DNA of 64,000 nucleotides from Spirochaetes bacterium ADurb.Bin218. GTDB taxonomy: Bacteria > Spirochaetota > UBA4802 > UBA5550. The notes beneath the pieces were generated by a model that ran no database searches, had not been told where the DNA came from, and saw only the letters and a program-made list of their open reading frames with translations. The stretch's first letter is position 1, and every line of letters starts with the position of its first letter. Of the stretch, positions 35,298 through 44,807 are shown piece by piece. Location of the stretch: NCBI GenBank assembly GCA_002069965.1, contig MWCI01000009.1, forward strand, positions 1-64,000. The letters are read 5' to 3'. Both the position numbers and the translations under genes were made by a program.

Positions 35298-35569
35298 TAT
35301 ATTGTAACCATCTGATTTTATAAGCCTTTAGTTTAGCTATCCTATTATTTTTTAATATAATAAAAATTCAACAAAATCTCAAATCTTCTTAGAGATTATT
35401 TTAAAAAATGATTAGATTTTTTATTTTTTTTAATTTGATAATAATACAAAAAGCTAATCAATAATTTGTCTTCTATTTTTAATTCAATATTTTTTTATTG
35501 CACTGTAATCTTGTTTTTTTAGATTTTCACCGAAAAGATTAAATATCAGGTATTAACAGGATAATTGAG
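35298..35569. other. AT-rich intergenic region upstream of mnmG
   Basis: 272 bases between the divergent HD-GYP gene and mnmG, with long A/T runs. In many bacteria the replication origin lies beside mnmG-rsmG, and two parS sites occur 2 kb downstream. I looked for DnaA boxes (TTWTNCACA) and found none convincing, so an origin here is only a possibility. No RNA gene or hairpin of note was seen. Confidence 0.3.
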
Positions 35570-37435
35570 ATGAGTTCACAATACGACATAATCGTTATAG
35601 GCGCGGGACATGCAGGATGCGAGGCTGCTCTTGCCTCTGCAAGGATTGGCCTTAAAACACTTCTTCTTACAGGTAACCTTGACACTATTGCTCAGATGAG
35701 TTGCAATCCAGCAATAGGTGGTATTGCAAAGGGAAATTTAGTTAGAGAGATCGATGCCTTAGGTGGGGAAATGGCTATTAATATAGATCTTACAGGGATT
35801 CATTACAAAATGCTCAATAGAAGCAAAGGGCCTGCTGTCTGGGCTTTGCGTGCTCAGGCAGATAAAAAGGCATATCAGTTCAGGATGAAACAGGTTCTTG
35901 AAAACCAGAAAAATTTATATATCATTCAGGATATAGCTGATGAAATTCTTGCAGATTCAGGCCGTGTTGCAGGAGTAAAAACAGCAAGGGGCAATGAGCA
36001 TTTTGCAAAGGCGGTGATAATATGCACTGGTACTTTTTTAAAGGGGCTTATTCATATAGGAGAATATCAGGAGCGATGTGGACGCCTTGCTGATTTCTCA
36101 GCAGAAAAGCTCTCTGACTCTCTAAGGCGTCTTGGGCTTTCTGTGCAGAGACTTAAGACAGGGACGCCCCCAAGGGTCAACAAAGACACAATTGATTTTT
36201 CCAAATGTGAGCCTCAGTATCCAGATATCCCCCCTATACCTTTTTCTTATACAACTGAGAAGATAGACCGAGAACAGCTGCCTTGTTGGATTACATATAC
36301 TGGTGAGGCCACTCATAATATTATAAGGGCTAATTTAAGCAGATCTCCTTTATATGGCGGTAAGATAAAAGGCATTGGCCCAAGATATTGCCCTTCCATA
36401 GAAGATAAGGTTGTTCGATTTGCAGATAAAGAGAGGCATCAGCTTTTTCTTGAGCCAGAGGGGATGAATACAAATGAGTATTATATAAATGGTTTTTCGA
36501 GTTCTCTGCCAGAGGAAGTTCAGTTGCAGATGATAAAGACTATACCAGGTCTTGAGAATGTCCATGTTATGAGACCAGCTTATGCTGTTGAATATGATTT
36601 TGTTCCTCCTGAAGAGATTAAGGCTACATTGGAAACAAAGAAGATAAAAGGCTTATATCATGCAGGTCAGATAAACGGAACATCTGGATATGAAGAGGCT
36701 GCAGCTCAGGGATTGATGGCAGCCATAAATGCAGCAGCAGAGATTATAGGACATCCTCCTGTTGTCTTTACAAGATCTGAGGCCTACATTGGGGTTTTAA
36801 TAGATGATCTTATTACAAAACCTATCACAGAGCCATACAGGATGTTTACCTCAAGAGCAGAGCATAGACTGTTGCTTCGCCAGGATAATGCAGACAGAAG
36901 GCTTATGAGGTATGGTAAAAGCATAGGCCTTGTTTCTGAGGATAGATATAGAGCTATGATGGAGAAATATCAGGAGATTGATCAAACTGTAAGCAGGTTT
37001 AAGAATCATTATTTAACAATAGATGATAAGATTTTGAATATACTTAAAAAAAGCGATCCAGACATAAATATAAAAGGAAAAATTTCTCTGGATAAACTTC
37101 TGAAAAGACCAAAAATAAAAATTGAAGATATTTTTGAGGTATCAGATTTGAGGTGCGATGAAAATCTATCTTCTATTGTTGAGATGGAGATTAAATATGA
37201 GGGCTATATACTGCGAGAGATGGAGCGGATACAAAAAATTGAAAAAATGGAAGAAAAGAAAATCCCGGATGATATAGATTATAGCCTCATAAATGGTTTA
37301 AAAAGAGAAGCCAGAGAGAAGTTGACAAAATTCAGACCTCAAACAATAGGACAGGCCTCAAGAATATCAGGCGTTGACCCGTCAGATATATCAATCTTTG
37401 TAGTTTATCTTGAATCTCAAAATAGAGACAGGTGA
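35570..37435 (+). CDS. mnmG: tRNA uridine-5-carboxymethylaminomethyl modification enzyme MnmG (GidA)
   Basis: 621-residue FAD/NADH enzyme which with MnmE adds the (carboxymethyl)aminomethyl group at U34 of certain tRNAs. FAD motif [19 protein letters not shown] at residues 8-26; family signatures [41 protein letters not shown], and [20 protein letters not shown]-terminal helical domain ends [20 protein letters not shown]. It overlaps rsmG by a GTGA junction. A MnmC-like methyltransferase acting later in the same U34 pathway is encoded at 44808. Confidence 0.98.
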   Translation: MSSQYDIIVIGAGHAGCEAALASARIGLKTLLLTGNLDTIAQMSCNPAIGGIAKGNLVREIDALGGEMAINIDLTGIHYKMLNRSKGPAVWALRAQADKKAYQFRMKQVLENQKNLYIIQDIADEILADSGRVAGVKTARGNEHFAKAVIICTGTFLKGLIHIGEYQERCGRLADFSAEKLSDSLRRLGLSVQRLKTGTPPRVNKDTIDFSKCEPQYPDIPPIPFSYTTEKIDREQLPCWITYTGEATHNIIRANLSRSPLYGGKIKGIGPRYCPSIEDKVVRFADKERHQLFLEPEGMNTNEYYINGFSSSLPEEVQLQMIKTIPGLENVHVMRPAYAVEYDFVPPEEIKATLETKKIKGLYHAGQINGTSGYEEAAAQGLMAAINAAAEIIGHPPVVFTRSEAYIGVLIDDLITKPITEPYRMFTSRAEHRLLLRQDNADRRLMRYGKSIGLVSEDRYRAMMEKYQEIDQTVSRFKNHYLTIDDKILNILKKSDPDINIKGKISLDKLLKRPKIKIEDIFEVSDLRCDENLSSIVEMEIKYEGYILREMERIQKIEKMEEKKIPDDIDYSLINGLKREAREKLTKFRPQTIGQASRISGVDPSDISIFVVYLESQNRDR

Positions 37436-38163
37436 GGTTCCACGTGGAACATCTTTTTGATAAATTGAAAAAAAAGGGTTTTTTGGAACAGAAACAAGTT
37501 GAGCTCATGAAAAAATATTCAAGTTTGGTCTTTGAAGAAAATCAAAAGTTCAATCTGACTGGTTTTAAAACCATGGAAGAGATTGTCACAGAGCTTGTGA
37601 TAAGTTCTGTGGATTGTGTTGATTTTTCGAATGTTCCACGTGGAACATCTATTGCTGATATAGGAACTGGTTCGGGAGTGCCTGGTATCCCTCTGGCTAT
37701 AGCTTATCCAGATCTTGAGTTTTCTCTTGTGGATTCCAATCAAAAAAAGGTTTCTTTTTTAAACATGGTTAAAGATTATCTCAATCTTGTGAATGTAAAA
37801 ATATACAGAGGCAGAGTTGAAGAGCTTGCAAGGAGTCCTGAGTTTAGAGAGGTTTTTGGGGGTGTTGTCTCAAGGGCTATGGCTGATATTTTTATCTCAA
37901 CAGAGCTATGTTCTTCCTTTGCTGCTGCTGAGGGTTTTGTGTATCTCTATATAAGTGATGCTCAAAGGGAAAGATTGTTCTCTATGGGTGAGCATCTTGA
38001 TGAGCTCTCGCTTGAGATTATGTCTCCAGGGGATTCTGGTTGTTTAATTGACTATCAGTCAGGGATCTTGATGAGAAAAAATGGAAGGCTCTCTGATGTC
38101 TTTCCTCGAAAAATATCTACCCTTAAAAGGCTGTCTCTTAAATATGAGAAGAGTTGTAATTAG
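37432..38163 (+). CDS. rsmG: 16S rRNA (guanine527-N7)-methyltransferase RsmG (GidB)
   Basis: 243 residues, SAM-dependent Rossmann methyltransferase. [21 protein letters not shown], then motif [17 protein letters not shown], acidic turn [14 protein letters not shown], and VSRAMADI are all characteristic. It methylates G527 of 16S rRNA. The start is GTG at 37432 overlapping the mnmG stop. Two parS-like palindromes lie inside the gene, the first over codons 2-7 (FHVEH) and the second over NVPRGT, so the coding and centromere functions share sequence. A slightly longer C-terminus than average (about 210-240 typical). Confidence 0.95.
   Translation: MRFHVEHLFDKLKKKGFLEQKQVELMKKYSSLVFEENQKFNLTGFKTMEEIVTELVISSVDCVDFSNVPRGTSIADIGTGSGVPGIPLAIAYPDLEFSLVDSNQKKVSFLNMVKDYLNLVNVKIYRGRVEELARSPEFREVFGGVVSRAMADIFISTELCSSFAAAEGFVYLYISDAQRERLFSMGEHLDELSLEIMSPGDSGCLIDYQSGILMRKNGRLSDVFPRKISTLKRLSLKYEKSCN
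37436..37451. promoter_or_regulatory. parS site 1 (ParB-binding centromere sequence)
   Basis: GTTCCACGTGGAAC (37437-37450) is a perfect 14-bp palindrome matching the conserved parS consensus TGTTNCACGTGNAACA except at the first base (G instead of T). It overlaps the translation start region of rsmG. Confidence 0.85.
37631..37648. promoter_or_regulatory. parS site 2, perfect consensus
   Basis: ATGTTCCACGTGGAACAT is a perfect 18-bp palindrome containing the full parS consensus TGTTNCACGTGNAACA. It lies 195 bases after site 1, inside rsmG. Two such exact 14-16 bp matches so close together are very unlikely by chance and mark a ParB loading zone, usually within the origin-proximal domain. Confidence 0.93.
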
Positions 38164-38644
38164 TCTATTTCTTGTACTGTTTACTGGCTGCTCTGGAAGC
38201 AGGTCTTTATTTTTGAAAGACAGAAGTCTTATTGTCCCTGGCAAAAGTGCTGAGGGTTTTTTTCTGGGAGATAAGCTGTTGCCTGTTTCTTCTGTGCTGA
38301 AGCCTGCAGATGTCATTGGGGAGGAATTAAGGAAGGTTATAAAGGATATTATAAATTCTGATTTTGACCACATTTATTATATTAAGGATTACTCGATTAT
38401 TTTTTTAAAAGAAGATAGAATAGTTGCTATAGGTGGTCTCCATACAGAGGATAGGGTGACAATTGATGCACAAAAGCTTGCTGATGGGGCTCTGGCCTTT
38501 GTTATCGCTTATGGGAATAGGTATTTAAAGATTATCAGAGATAATGAAAATAAAATCTATCTCTATGAGAAGTATGGCATTGCTGTTTTTGATGATCTCT
38601 CTGACGATTCAATAGATATGTATATTGTATTCTTTCCAAGGTAA
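38144..38644 (+). CDS. Putative lipoprotein
   Basis: 166 residues from the ATG at 38144: [20 protein letters not shown], with lipobox LFTGC (Cys16). An in-frame ATG at 38081 would bury the signal inside rsmG, so the later start is preferred; it overlaps rsmG by 20 bases. The mature part (GKSAEGFFLGDKL, DFDHIYYIKDYSIIFLKEDRIVAIGGL) has no family I recognise. Probably cotranscribed with rsmG. Confidence 0.75.
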   Translation: MRRVVISLFLVLFTGCSGSRSLFLKDRSLIVPGKSAEGFFLGDKLLPVSSVLKPADVIGEELRKVIKDIINSDFDHIYYIKDYSIIFLKEDRIVAIGGLHTEDRVTIDAQKLADGALAFVIAYGNRYLKIIRDNENKIYLYEKYGIAVFDDLSDDSIDMYIVFFPR

Positions 38645-38675
38645 TATTTCCTCATTATTTTCTTGCCTTTATAGG

Positions 38676-38710
38676 TCGATAAGTATATAAACTACTTATA
38701 AACTTATCGA
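38676..38710 (+). promoter_or_regulatory. Inverted repeat upstream of hisI
   Basis: TCGATAAGT (38676-38684) is exactly complementary to ACTTATCGA (38702-38710); a further ACTTAT sits in the spacer. It lies 19 bases before the hisI start and could be an operator or a hairpin in the mRNA leader. The regulator is unknown. Confidence 0.5.
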
Positions 38711-38728
38711 TTGATTTAAGGATGTGCT

Positions 38729-39112
38729 ATGGCTGATTTAGGTCTTGATTTTGCCAAAAGTGGCGGTATCATTCCTGTTGTGATTCAGGATTATTTTTCT
38801 AAGGATGTTTTGATGCTTGGCTATATGAACAGTGAGGCTTTTTATCTTACCCTTGAAACAGGTTTTGTCCATTATTTCAGTAGAAGCAAAAACAGAATAT
38901 GGAAAAAGGGAGAAACCTCATCTCATGTCCAGGAGGTAAAGGAGATAAGGCTTGATTGTGATAATGATACACTATTGATTAAGGTGATTCAACGGGGCGA
39001 TGCTGCCTGTCATGAAGGCTATAGGAGCTGTTTTTTTAGGAAGCTTGAGAAAGATGATTGGGTTGTGGATTCTGAGAGAATCTTTAATCCAGAGGATGTT
39101 TATAAGGAATAA
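38729..39112 (+). CDS. hisI: Phosphoribosyl-AMP cyclohydrolase
   Basis: 127 residues catalysing the third step of histidine synthesis, opening the adenine ring of PR-AMP. Conserved motifs: VIQDYFSKDVLMLGYMN, HYFSRSKNRIWKKGETSSHVQEV, metal-binding LDCDNDTLLIKV, and AACHEGYRSCFFR with Zn-binding cysteines. No HisE (PR-ATP pyrophosphohydrolase) domain is attached. No other his gene is in the window. The MBL gene follows after 4 bases. Confidence 0.96.
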   Translation: MADLGLDFAKSGGIIPVVIQDYFSKDVLMLGYMNSEAFYLTLETGFVHYFSRSKNRIWKKGETSSHVQEVKEIRLDCDNDTLLIKVIQRGDAACHEGYRSCFFRKLEKDDWVVDSERIFNPEDVYKE

Positions 39113-39116
39113 AAGT

Positions 39117-41270
39117 ATGTCTGATCCCTGCATAAAAAACTGTATGGAATTACCAAGAGGCGGATACCTTGTTAAAACTCCTGCGGGATATGTTCAATTT
39201 GGTTCACCTCCAGAGACTATCAAAGATACTATGATCGCAGTTTCAGCTGTTCCTGAGATTTTTGTTCTTCCAGAAAAACTTTTTAACTGGGAAAAGGGCA
39301 TAAGCATAGCCGAGGTGGAGTTTCCTCTCTATTATAATTATTTTATACAGGGGAAAAGAACAGTAATAATATGCAGAGAGAATCAATTTAAAAATATAAA
39401 GGCGGTTATTGAGGAGTCAGTTTTTGGTCCAGAATTTTTTGATATATCAACAGACTATAATAATCATGGAGTAAGCTTTGTCCCTGATATAAAGGCAGAG
39501 ATGAATTTTTTTAGAAAAGGAAATAAGCTTTTCAATATGTTGCGTTTTGGGATCTTTAAAGATGGCCACTTTAAATACAAGGGCATAAAGATCTCAATTG
39601 CAGACTCTGGTGATTATCAGGTATTTTTTAATGATGAATTACTGGCCAGTGTCCCAGGGGAGATTGACTGTAAGATAACCTATAAAATTGGTCAGAGATT
39701 AAAAGAACCCTTTACCCCTCCCCTTTTTGGGGTTACCTGTCTTGGCCCAAGTCATGGTTTTGATCCACAGGAAAACACCAGTGGTTTTATTATATGGCTT
39801 AATCATCAGGGAATTATGGTAGATCCCCCTGTTAACTCAACAGAATGGCTTGAGGCCTCTAATGTAAGTGCAAAGTTCATAGATAGCATAATACTCACTC
39901 ATTGCCATGCAGATCACGACGCAGGAACCTTTCAGAAGATTCTTGAGGAGGGTAAAATTACTGTTTATACTACAGAAACTGTTATGAATAGTTTTTTAAG
40001 AAAATATTCACTTCTAAGCGGTGTTGCCATTGATTATCTTAAAAAGCTATTCTATTTCCATCCAGTAAAAATCGGCAGCCCTGTATATATAAATGGTGCA
40101 AGATTTGATATGTTTTATACACTACATTCAATCCCTACAATTGGATTTAAAATGGAGTTCCAAAACAAGACCTTTGTCTATTCCTCTGATCATAACAATT
40201 CACCTCAACTGCATGAGGAGTTGTTTTCAAGTGGGGTTATTTCCAGAGAAAGATATGATGAGTTACGAAATTTTCCATGGCATGCAGATGTGATATATCA
40301 TGAATCTGGAGTCCCTCCCCTTCACACTCCCATATCTTATCTAAACTCTTTGCCAGAGGAGCTTCAAGATAGAATAGTCATATATCACATAGCAAAGAAG
40401 GATTTCCCTGAGAAGACAAATCTTACTCTCGCAAAATTTGGAATGGAGAATACTCTCTATTTTGATACACTCTCTCCAAAATATGAAGAGCCATATCAGA
40501 TATTGAGCGTCTTCAGTCGAATAGATTTTCTTGAGGATCTCCCTGTAAGAAAGGCTCAGGAGTTTTTAGATATTGTTGAGGTTAAGAAATTTTCAAAGTC
40601 GCAAAAGATAATCTCAAAAGGGAGCTATGGGGATGAGTTTCATATAATCTACTCTGGAAATATTATGGTGGATAGTGAAGGTCTTAAAAGTGATAAGATA
40701 TATGGTCCCTATGATTATTTTGGAGAGGTTGCTATTGTCACTGACAGTATGAGAGCTGCTGATGTTTATGCTGCCACAGATGTTGTGCTCTTTTCTATTA
40801 AACGGGATAAGTTCTTAAATTTTATTGCAAATACAGAATTTGAGAAAATTCTTAAAAAGCTTGCTGTTATAAGAAGCCCTGAGACATGGAATTTGTTTTT
40901 ATCAAATCCTTCTTTTAGAAGCTGCACATCTGGTCAAAAGACATGGCTTGAATCGATCTTCAGGGATTATGGGGAAATTGACTGTGGAACTATAATAGAA
41001 CAGGGCTCCCCTATTCAATCAATTTATATTATTCGCAGTGGAGAGGTGGATCTGCAAGAGGATGGTAAGGTTATTCATACTCTTACAAAGGGTTGCTTTG
41101 TTGGGGAGATAGAAAAGCTATATGAAGATAATATCTCCTCTTTTTCTTATACAGTGAAAAATCCCACTGAGCTTTTTGAAATAAAGGCTGATGATATGAA
41201 ATATTTTCTTGATAAAAATCCTGGGCTTATCATGAAATTAAAATATAATTTCATGAGACAGAGACCTTAG
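39117..41270 (+). CDS. Metallo-beta-lactamase-fold protein with two cyclic-nucleotide-binding domains
   Basis: 717 residues from the ATG at 39117 (an in-frame upstream start lies inside hisI). After an N-terminal beta domain (about 1-215), an MBL-fold hydrolase domain carries HxHxDH in LTHCHADHDAG (about 260-270) and further ligands in YSSDHNN and HESGVPPLHTP. Two cNMP-binding domains follow (about 480-600: GDEFHIIYSGNIMV, GPYDYFGEVAIVTDSMRAADVYA; and about 605-715: SIYIIRSGEVDLQEDG, FVGEIEKLY). The likeliest role is a cAMP/cGMP phosphodiesterase or hydrolase regulated by cyclic nucleotides, as in related spirochaete proteins. Downstream nadK starts immediately at its stop. Confidence 0.75.
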   Translation: MSDPCIKNCMELPRGGYLVKTPAGYVQFGSPPETIKDTMIAVSAVPEIFVLPEKLFNWEKGISIAEVEFPLYYNYFIQGKRTVIICRENQFKNIKAVIEESVFGPEFFDISTDYNNHGVSFVPDIKAEMNFFRKGNKLFNMLRFGIFKDGHFKYKGIKISIADSGDYQVFFNDELLASVPGEIDCKITYKIGQRLKEPFTPPLFGVTCLGPSHGFDPQENTSGFIIWLNHQGIMVDPPVNSTEWLEASNVSAKFIDSIILTHCHADHDAGTFQKILEEGKITVYTTETVMNSFLRKYSLLSGVAIDYLKKLFYFHPVKIGSPVYINGARFDMFYTLHSIPTIGFKMEFQNKTFVYSSDHNNSPQLHEELFSSGVISRERYDELRNFPWHADVIYHESGVPPLHTPISYLNSLPEELQDRIVIYHIAKKDFPEKTNLTLAKFGMENTLYFDTLSPKYEEPYQILSVFSRIDFLEDLPVRKAQEFLDIVEVKKFSKSQKIISKGSYGDEFHIIYSGNIMVDSEGLKSDKIYGPYDYFGEVAIVTDSMRAADVYAATDVVLFSIKRDKFLNFIANTEFEKILKKLAVIRSPETWNLFLSNPSFRSCTSGQKTWLESIFRDYGEIDCGTIIEQGSPIQSIYIIRSGEVDLQEDGKVIHTLTKGCFVGEIEKLYEDNISSFSYTVKNPTELFEIKADDMKYFLDKNPGLIMKLKYNFMRQRP

Positions 41271-42119
41271 ATGATAAGTAAAATTTCTATAAACTTTAGG
41301 CCGGATGATGTAGATGCTATCCCTGTTATTGAGAAGATAATTAGCCATTGTCAGAGATATCCCATAGATGTTTTTTTGCCTGATTATAAAATTTTAAAGG
41401 AAAGAGGATATTCTTCTTTTATAGATGAGGATTCTTTTTTTTCTCCTGATCTTGCAATTGCCATTGGAGGGGATGGGACCTTTTTAAAAGCAGCAAGACT
41501 CTTTTCAAATAAAGGTTGCCCCATAGTTGGGATAAACAGGGGCAAACTGGGATTTCTCACTGAGTTTAATCCAGATGAATTTGAACTATATTTTCAAGAT
41601 ATTATTATGGGCAATTATCTGATCTCAGAGAGAACGGTCATGGAGGCAATTCATAAAAATAATTCCTGTGACTCCCTTATTTTTTTTAATGATGCTGTTA
41701 TAACTAAAGGCGCTTTTTCACGAGCTGTTGAAATTGAGATTTCTGTTGATGATCTCTTTTTGACAAAGTATAGTGGAGATGGGCTTATAATAGCAACAGC
41801 AACAGGCTCAACTGCTTATTCCCTTTCTGCAGGTGGCCCTGTTGTTGCGCCCTTTGATAATGAGGTAATTGTTTTGAATCCAGTTTGTCCTCATTCCCTT
41901 TCTCTCAGGCCTCTTATACTTCCTGCAAAATCCCTTATTAAGGCAAGGGTGATTTCCAATATCACAAATTTATTATTGACAATTGATGGCCAGGAGGCTA
42001 TCAGATTTTCAGGTGGGGATGAAATTCTCTTCAGGCTTTCTGATAAAAAGATGAAAATAATTCTTCATCCAAAGAAAAATTACTATGCAATCCTCAGAGA
42101 AAAGCTCAATTGGGGGTAA
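41271..42119 (+). CDS. nadK: NAD kinase
   Basis: 282 residues phosphorylating NAD to NADP. The catalytic GGDG is in AIAIGGDGTFLKAARLF (about 62-78), followed by GINRGKLGFLTEF and TATGSTAYSLSAGGPVV plus the NxxCPHSLSLRPLI block. The ATG directly follows the stop of the MBL gene. No oddities. Confidence 0.97.
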   Translation: MISKISINFRPDDVDAIPVIEKIISHCQRYPIDVFLPDYKILKERGYSSFIDEDSFFSPDLAIAIGGDGTFLKAARLFSNKGCPIVGINRGKLGFLTEFNPDEFELYFQDIIMGNYLISERTVMEAIHKNNSCDSLIFFNDAVITKGAFSRAVEIEISVDDLFLTKYSGDGLIIATATGSTAYSLSAGGPVVAPFDNEVIVLNPVCPHSLSLRPLILPAKSLIKARVISNITNLLLTIDGQEAIRFSGGDEILFRLSDKKMKIILHPKKNYYAILREKLNWG

Positions 42120-42127
42120 TAGAGGTT

Positions 42128-42153
42128 GCTTTAAGATTTTAAAGCCTTTTCTT
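42128..42153 (+). terminator. Weak terminator or attenuator between nadK and recN
   Basis: GCTTTAA (42128-42134) pairs with TTAAAGC (42139-42145), loop GATT, followed by CTTTTCTT. The stem is short and AT-rich, so termination is probably partial. Confidence 0.45.
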
Positions 42154-42167
42154 AAATAGGTAGAAAT

Positions 42168-43874
42168 ATGCTGCTTGAACTGAGAATAAAAAATTTTGTT
42201 ATAATTGACTCCCTTAATATAAGCTTCACAAAAGGGCTTAACATCCTCTCTGGTGAAACTGGGGCTGGTAAGTCTATTCTTATTGATGCTCTCTCTGGAG
42301 TTCTGGGTGAGAAGCTTTCCACTGATATGATACGGACTGGATTTGATAAGGCTGCCCTTGAGGCTGTTTTTGATATATCAAGCCTTGGACCTGTTCAGAG
42401 TATTCTCCAGGATTCAGGAATAGATATTGAGGATGATCAATTAATTCTCAGAAGAGAAATTTTTGCAAATGGCAAGGGAAGATGCTTTGCAAATTCTGTC
42501 CAGATAACAGTTGCTAAGCTCAAAGAGATTGCTGATTCTCTGGTGGATATTCATGGGCAAAATGAGCACCAGACTATTATAAACATTGCAAGACACAGAG
42601 AACTCTTAGATAGCTTTGGCAATCTTCAAAATGATGTAGCAAAGGTCAAAGATGTTTATGATAGGCTTTATAATATACGAAATAAATTAAACTCCTTTGA
42701 GATTGATGAAAGAGAAAAGGCAAGACGAATTGAATTCAACTCCTTTGCAATAAAAGAGATAGAAAGTGCCTCCCTTAAACCCGGGGAAGAGGAAGAGCTT
42801 AAAAATGAATCCAATCTCCTTGCAAATGCTGAAAAGATTTTTAAAGAGGTAAATGAGGCATCACAATGGCTTTCTGGAGAAGGAGGAGCAATTCAATCTC
42901 TCAAAAAAGCTGAAATCTCTTTGTCTAAGATAGCAGATATTGATCCTAATGTCTCATCTCTTCTTGATAAAATCAGGGAAGCACTTTACTCCCTTGAGGA
43001 TTCTTCCAGTGAAATTAAGTCCTATAAGAGAAATATTGATTTTTCTCCAGAGAGGATAAATGAGGTTGAATCAAGACTCAATCTTATACAGGGACTTAAA
43101 AAGAAATATGGCAACACAATTGAAGAGATTTTGCAATATGCAGAGAAGGCCAAAAGTGAAATTGAGGCTATAAACTCAAGCGATGAAGAAATAGAAAGCT
43201 TAAAAGTTGCCGAAAAGAAAACAGTAAAGGAAGCAAAGGAACTGGCACTGGCTTTATCAGAAAAGCGTAAGGCTGCAGCTGCCAGATTGGAAGAGCTGGT
43301 GATGAATGAGCTCAAGGATTTAGGGATGGCTGGTGCTGTTTTTAAGATTTCTATTAAAAGGGAAGTCTCACCAGATGGGGACATAGAAAATGAGAATAAT
43401 AGGTATGTATTGTATCCCCATGGAATGGATAGGGTTGAGTTTATGCTCTCTGCCAATGAAGGCGAGGATTTGCGTCAACTGAGAAAAGTTGCATCAGGTG
43501 GTGAGATGTCCCGAATAATGCTGGCAATAAAGAATGTTATACAGGCAGCAGATATAGTGGACACTTTAATCTTCGACGAGGTTGATGCTGGCATAAGCGG
43601 TAAGACTGCAGAGATCGTTGGTAGGAAGCTGAAAAATCTCTCAAAGAACAGACAGGTCTTGCTCATCACTCACCTTCCCCAGATTGCAGCAATGTCTGAT
43701 ACTCATTTTCTTGTTCAGAAAGGCAAAGCAGATGGCAGAGTTACCACTGTTGTTAAGCAATTGCCTCCTAAGGATAAAATAAGAGAGGTGGCAAGGATGC
43801 TTGCTGGAGAAGAAATAACAGAGCTGTCCATAAAACATGCAGAAGAAATGATTGAAAAGGCTTTGCACTATTGA
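42168..43874 (+). CDS. recN: DNA repair protein RecN
   Basis: 568-residue SMC-like ATPase acting at double-strand breaks. Walker A GETGAGKSI (about 30-38) and the DIHGQNEHQTI motif are N-terminal; coiled-coil arms occupy about 160-390; the C-terminal head has LRKVASGGEMSRIMLAIK (signature) and LIFDEVDAGISGKTAE (Walker B). Length is typical. It is coupled (TGATG) to a downstream metallopeptidase gene. Confidence 0.97.
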   Translation: MLLELRIKNFVIIDSLNISFTKGLNILSGETGAGKSILIDALSGVLGEKLSTDMIRTGFDKAALEAVFDISSLGPVQSILQDSGIDIEDDQLILRREIFANGKGRCFANSVQITVAKLKEIADSLVDIHGQNEHQTIINIARHRELLDSFGNLQNDVAKVKDVYDRLYNIRNKLNSFEIDEREKARRIEFNSFAIKEIESASLKPGEEEELKNESNLLANAEKIFKEVNEASQWLSGEGGAIQSLKKAEISLSKIADIDPNVSSLLDKIREALYSLEDSSSEIKSYKRNIDFSPERINEVESRLNLIQGLKKKYGNTIEEILQYAEKAKSEIEAINSSDEEIESLKVAEKKTVKEAKELALALSEKRKAAAARLEELVMNELKDLGMAGAVFKISIKREVSPDGDIENENNRYVLYPHGMDRVEFMLSANEGEDLRQLRKVASGGEMSRIMLAIKNVIQAADIVDTLIFDEVDAGISGKTAEIVGRKLKNLSKNRQVLLITHLPQIAAMSDTHFLVQKGKADGRVTTVVKQLPPKDKIREVARMLAGEEITELSIKHAEEMIEKALHY

Positions 43875-44449
43875 TGAAAAAAGACATAATCAACCTGACA
43901 GAAATACTCTCTCTGATAACAGAGGAAATAATAAAATCAACTGATGAATTTAAAGGCTATGACTGCAATCAGATCTTGATAAGTGCTGCATCAAATAGAG
44001 CAGGTAGTAGAGGTGTGACATACGGCAAGCTACAGCCGTTAAAATTTGAAAACGGGAATTCATTAATAAAGCATAAAGGAAGGCTTTATGCAATGCCAAA
44101 GCTAATATATAATAACCATGAGATAAAATATATTATTTACTATTACTTCCCTAAATTTTTTGATCTTCCAGCAAAAGAAAAGATAAATGTAATGTTTCAT
44201 GAGTTATATCATATTAGCCCTGATTTCAATGGAGACATAAGGCGGATGGGTAAATTCAAAAAAGCCCATGGTCATTCAAAGAAATTTTTTGAAGATCAGT
44301 ATATATATATGGCAGATAGCTTTTATCAAAAGTTTCAAAGCAGCATATATAACAATTTTCTTGAGATGACATCAGAGGACTTGCTGAAGGTTTATAAAAA
44401 AGTTACCTATACAAAAATAAGAACCATAAAACCTATCTTAGTCAAATAG
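43874..44449 (+). CDS. Putative zinc metallopeptidase (HELYH)
   Basis: 191 residues from the ATG at 43874, whose first base is the last base of the recN stop; a TTG one codon earlier is possible. The central motif VMFHELYHISP is an HExxH zincin signature, followed by a downstream histidine in AHGHSKKFFEDQ as possible third ligand. The N-terminal half (LISAASNRAGSRGVTYGKLQPL) and size fit the putative metallopeptidase family seen in phages and SprT-like contexts. Cotranscription with recN suggests a DNA-damage role, but this is inference; no signal peptide, so cytoplasmic. Confidence 0.72.
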   Translation: MKKDIINLTEILSLITEEIIKSTDEFKGYDCNQILISAASNRAGSRGVTYGKLQPLKFENGNSLIKHKGRLYAMPKLIYNNHEIKYIIYYYFPKFFDLPAKEKINVMFHELYHISPDFNGDIRRMGKFKKAHGHSKKFFEDQYIYMADSFYQKFQSSIYNNFLEMTSEDLLKVYKKVTYTKIRTIKPILVK

Positions 44450-44450
44450 A

Positions 44451-44744
44451 TCAAAATACATAATCACCTGTTATTTTGCCATCATAGTCATTTACCTCAA
44501 AGTCTGTGATTTTTCCATAAAACATTATTCCCTTTGGGTTTTGAATTAGGGCGCTGATATAGGCTGATATTATCTTGTCATCGTCACAATCAATGAGAAG
44601 GCGCACTGTCCCATTGTTTAAATTTGTAGCAGATCCCTTAAGGCCAAAGATCCTTGCGTATCTGGCAGTATAACCTCTGCACCCTACCCCTTGCACTATT
44701 CCTTTGAGAATTATTTTTTTTGCCATAAACCTTTGCCTTGACAT
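44451..44744 (-). CDS. acyP: Acylphosphatase
   Basis: 97 residues (or 91 from the second Met at 44726, which has AAAGG just ahead). The pattern KGIVQGVGCRGYTARYAR contains the phosphate-binding Arg, and GSATNLNNGTV the catalytic Asn, as in acylphosphatases that hydrolyse carboxyl-phosphate bonds. The usual GVGFRYF has a Cys and Gly-Tyr variation. Small, single gene, convergent with the metallopeptidase gene. Confidence 0.9.
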   Translation of the reverse strand: MSRQRFMAKKIILKGIVQGVGCRGYTARYARIFGLKGSATNLNNGTVRLLIDCDDDKIISAYISALIQNPKGIMFYGKITDFEVNDYDGKITGDYVF

Positions 44745-44807
44745 AAATAGTAATGTATATTGCTTTGAATTAAATATTTTTTAACTTCTTGATTTTATTA
44801 TATATCT

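Noticed and set aside
39000-39116. Longer N-terminus of the MBL/cNMP protein starting inside hisI
   Set aside because: The upstream start overlaps hisI by 113 bases; the ATG at 39117 has AAGGA ahead and lies just after the hisI stop.
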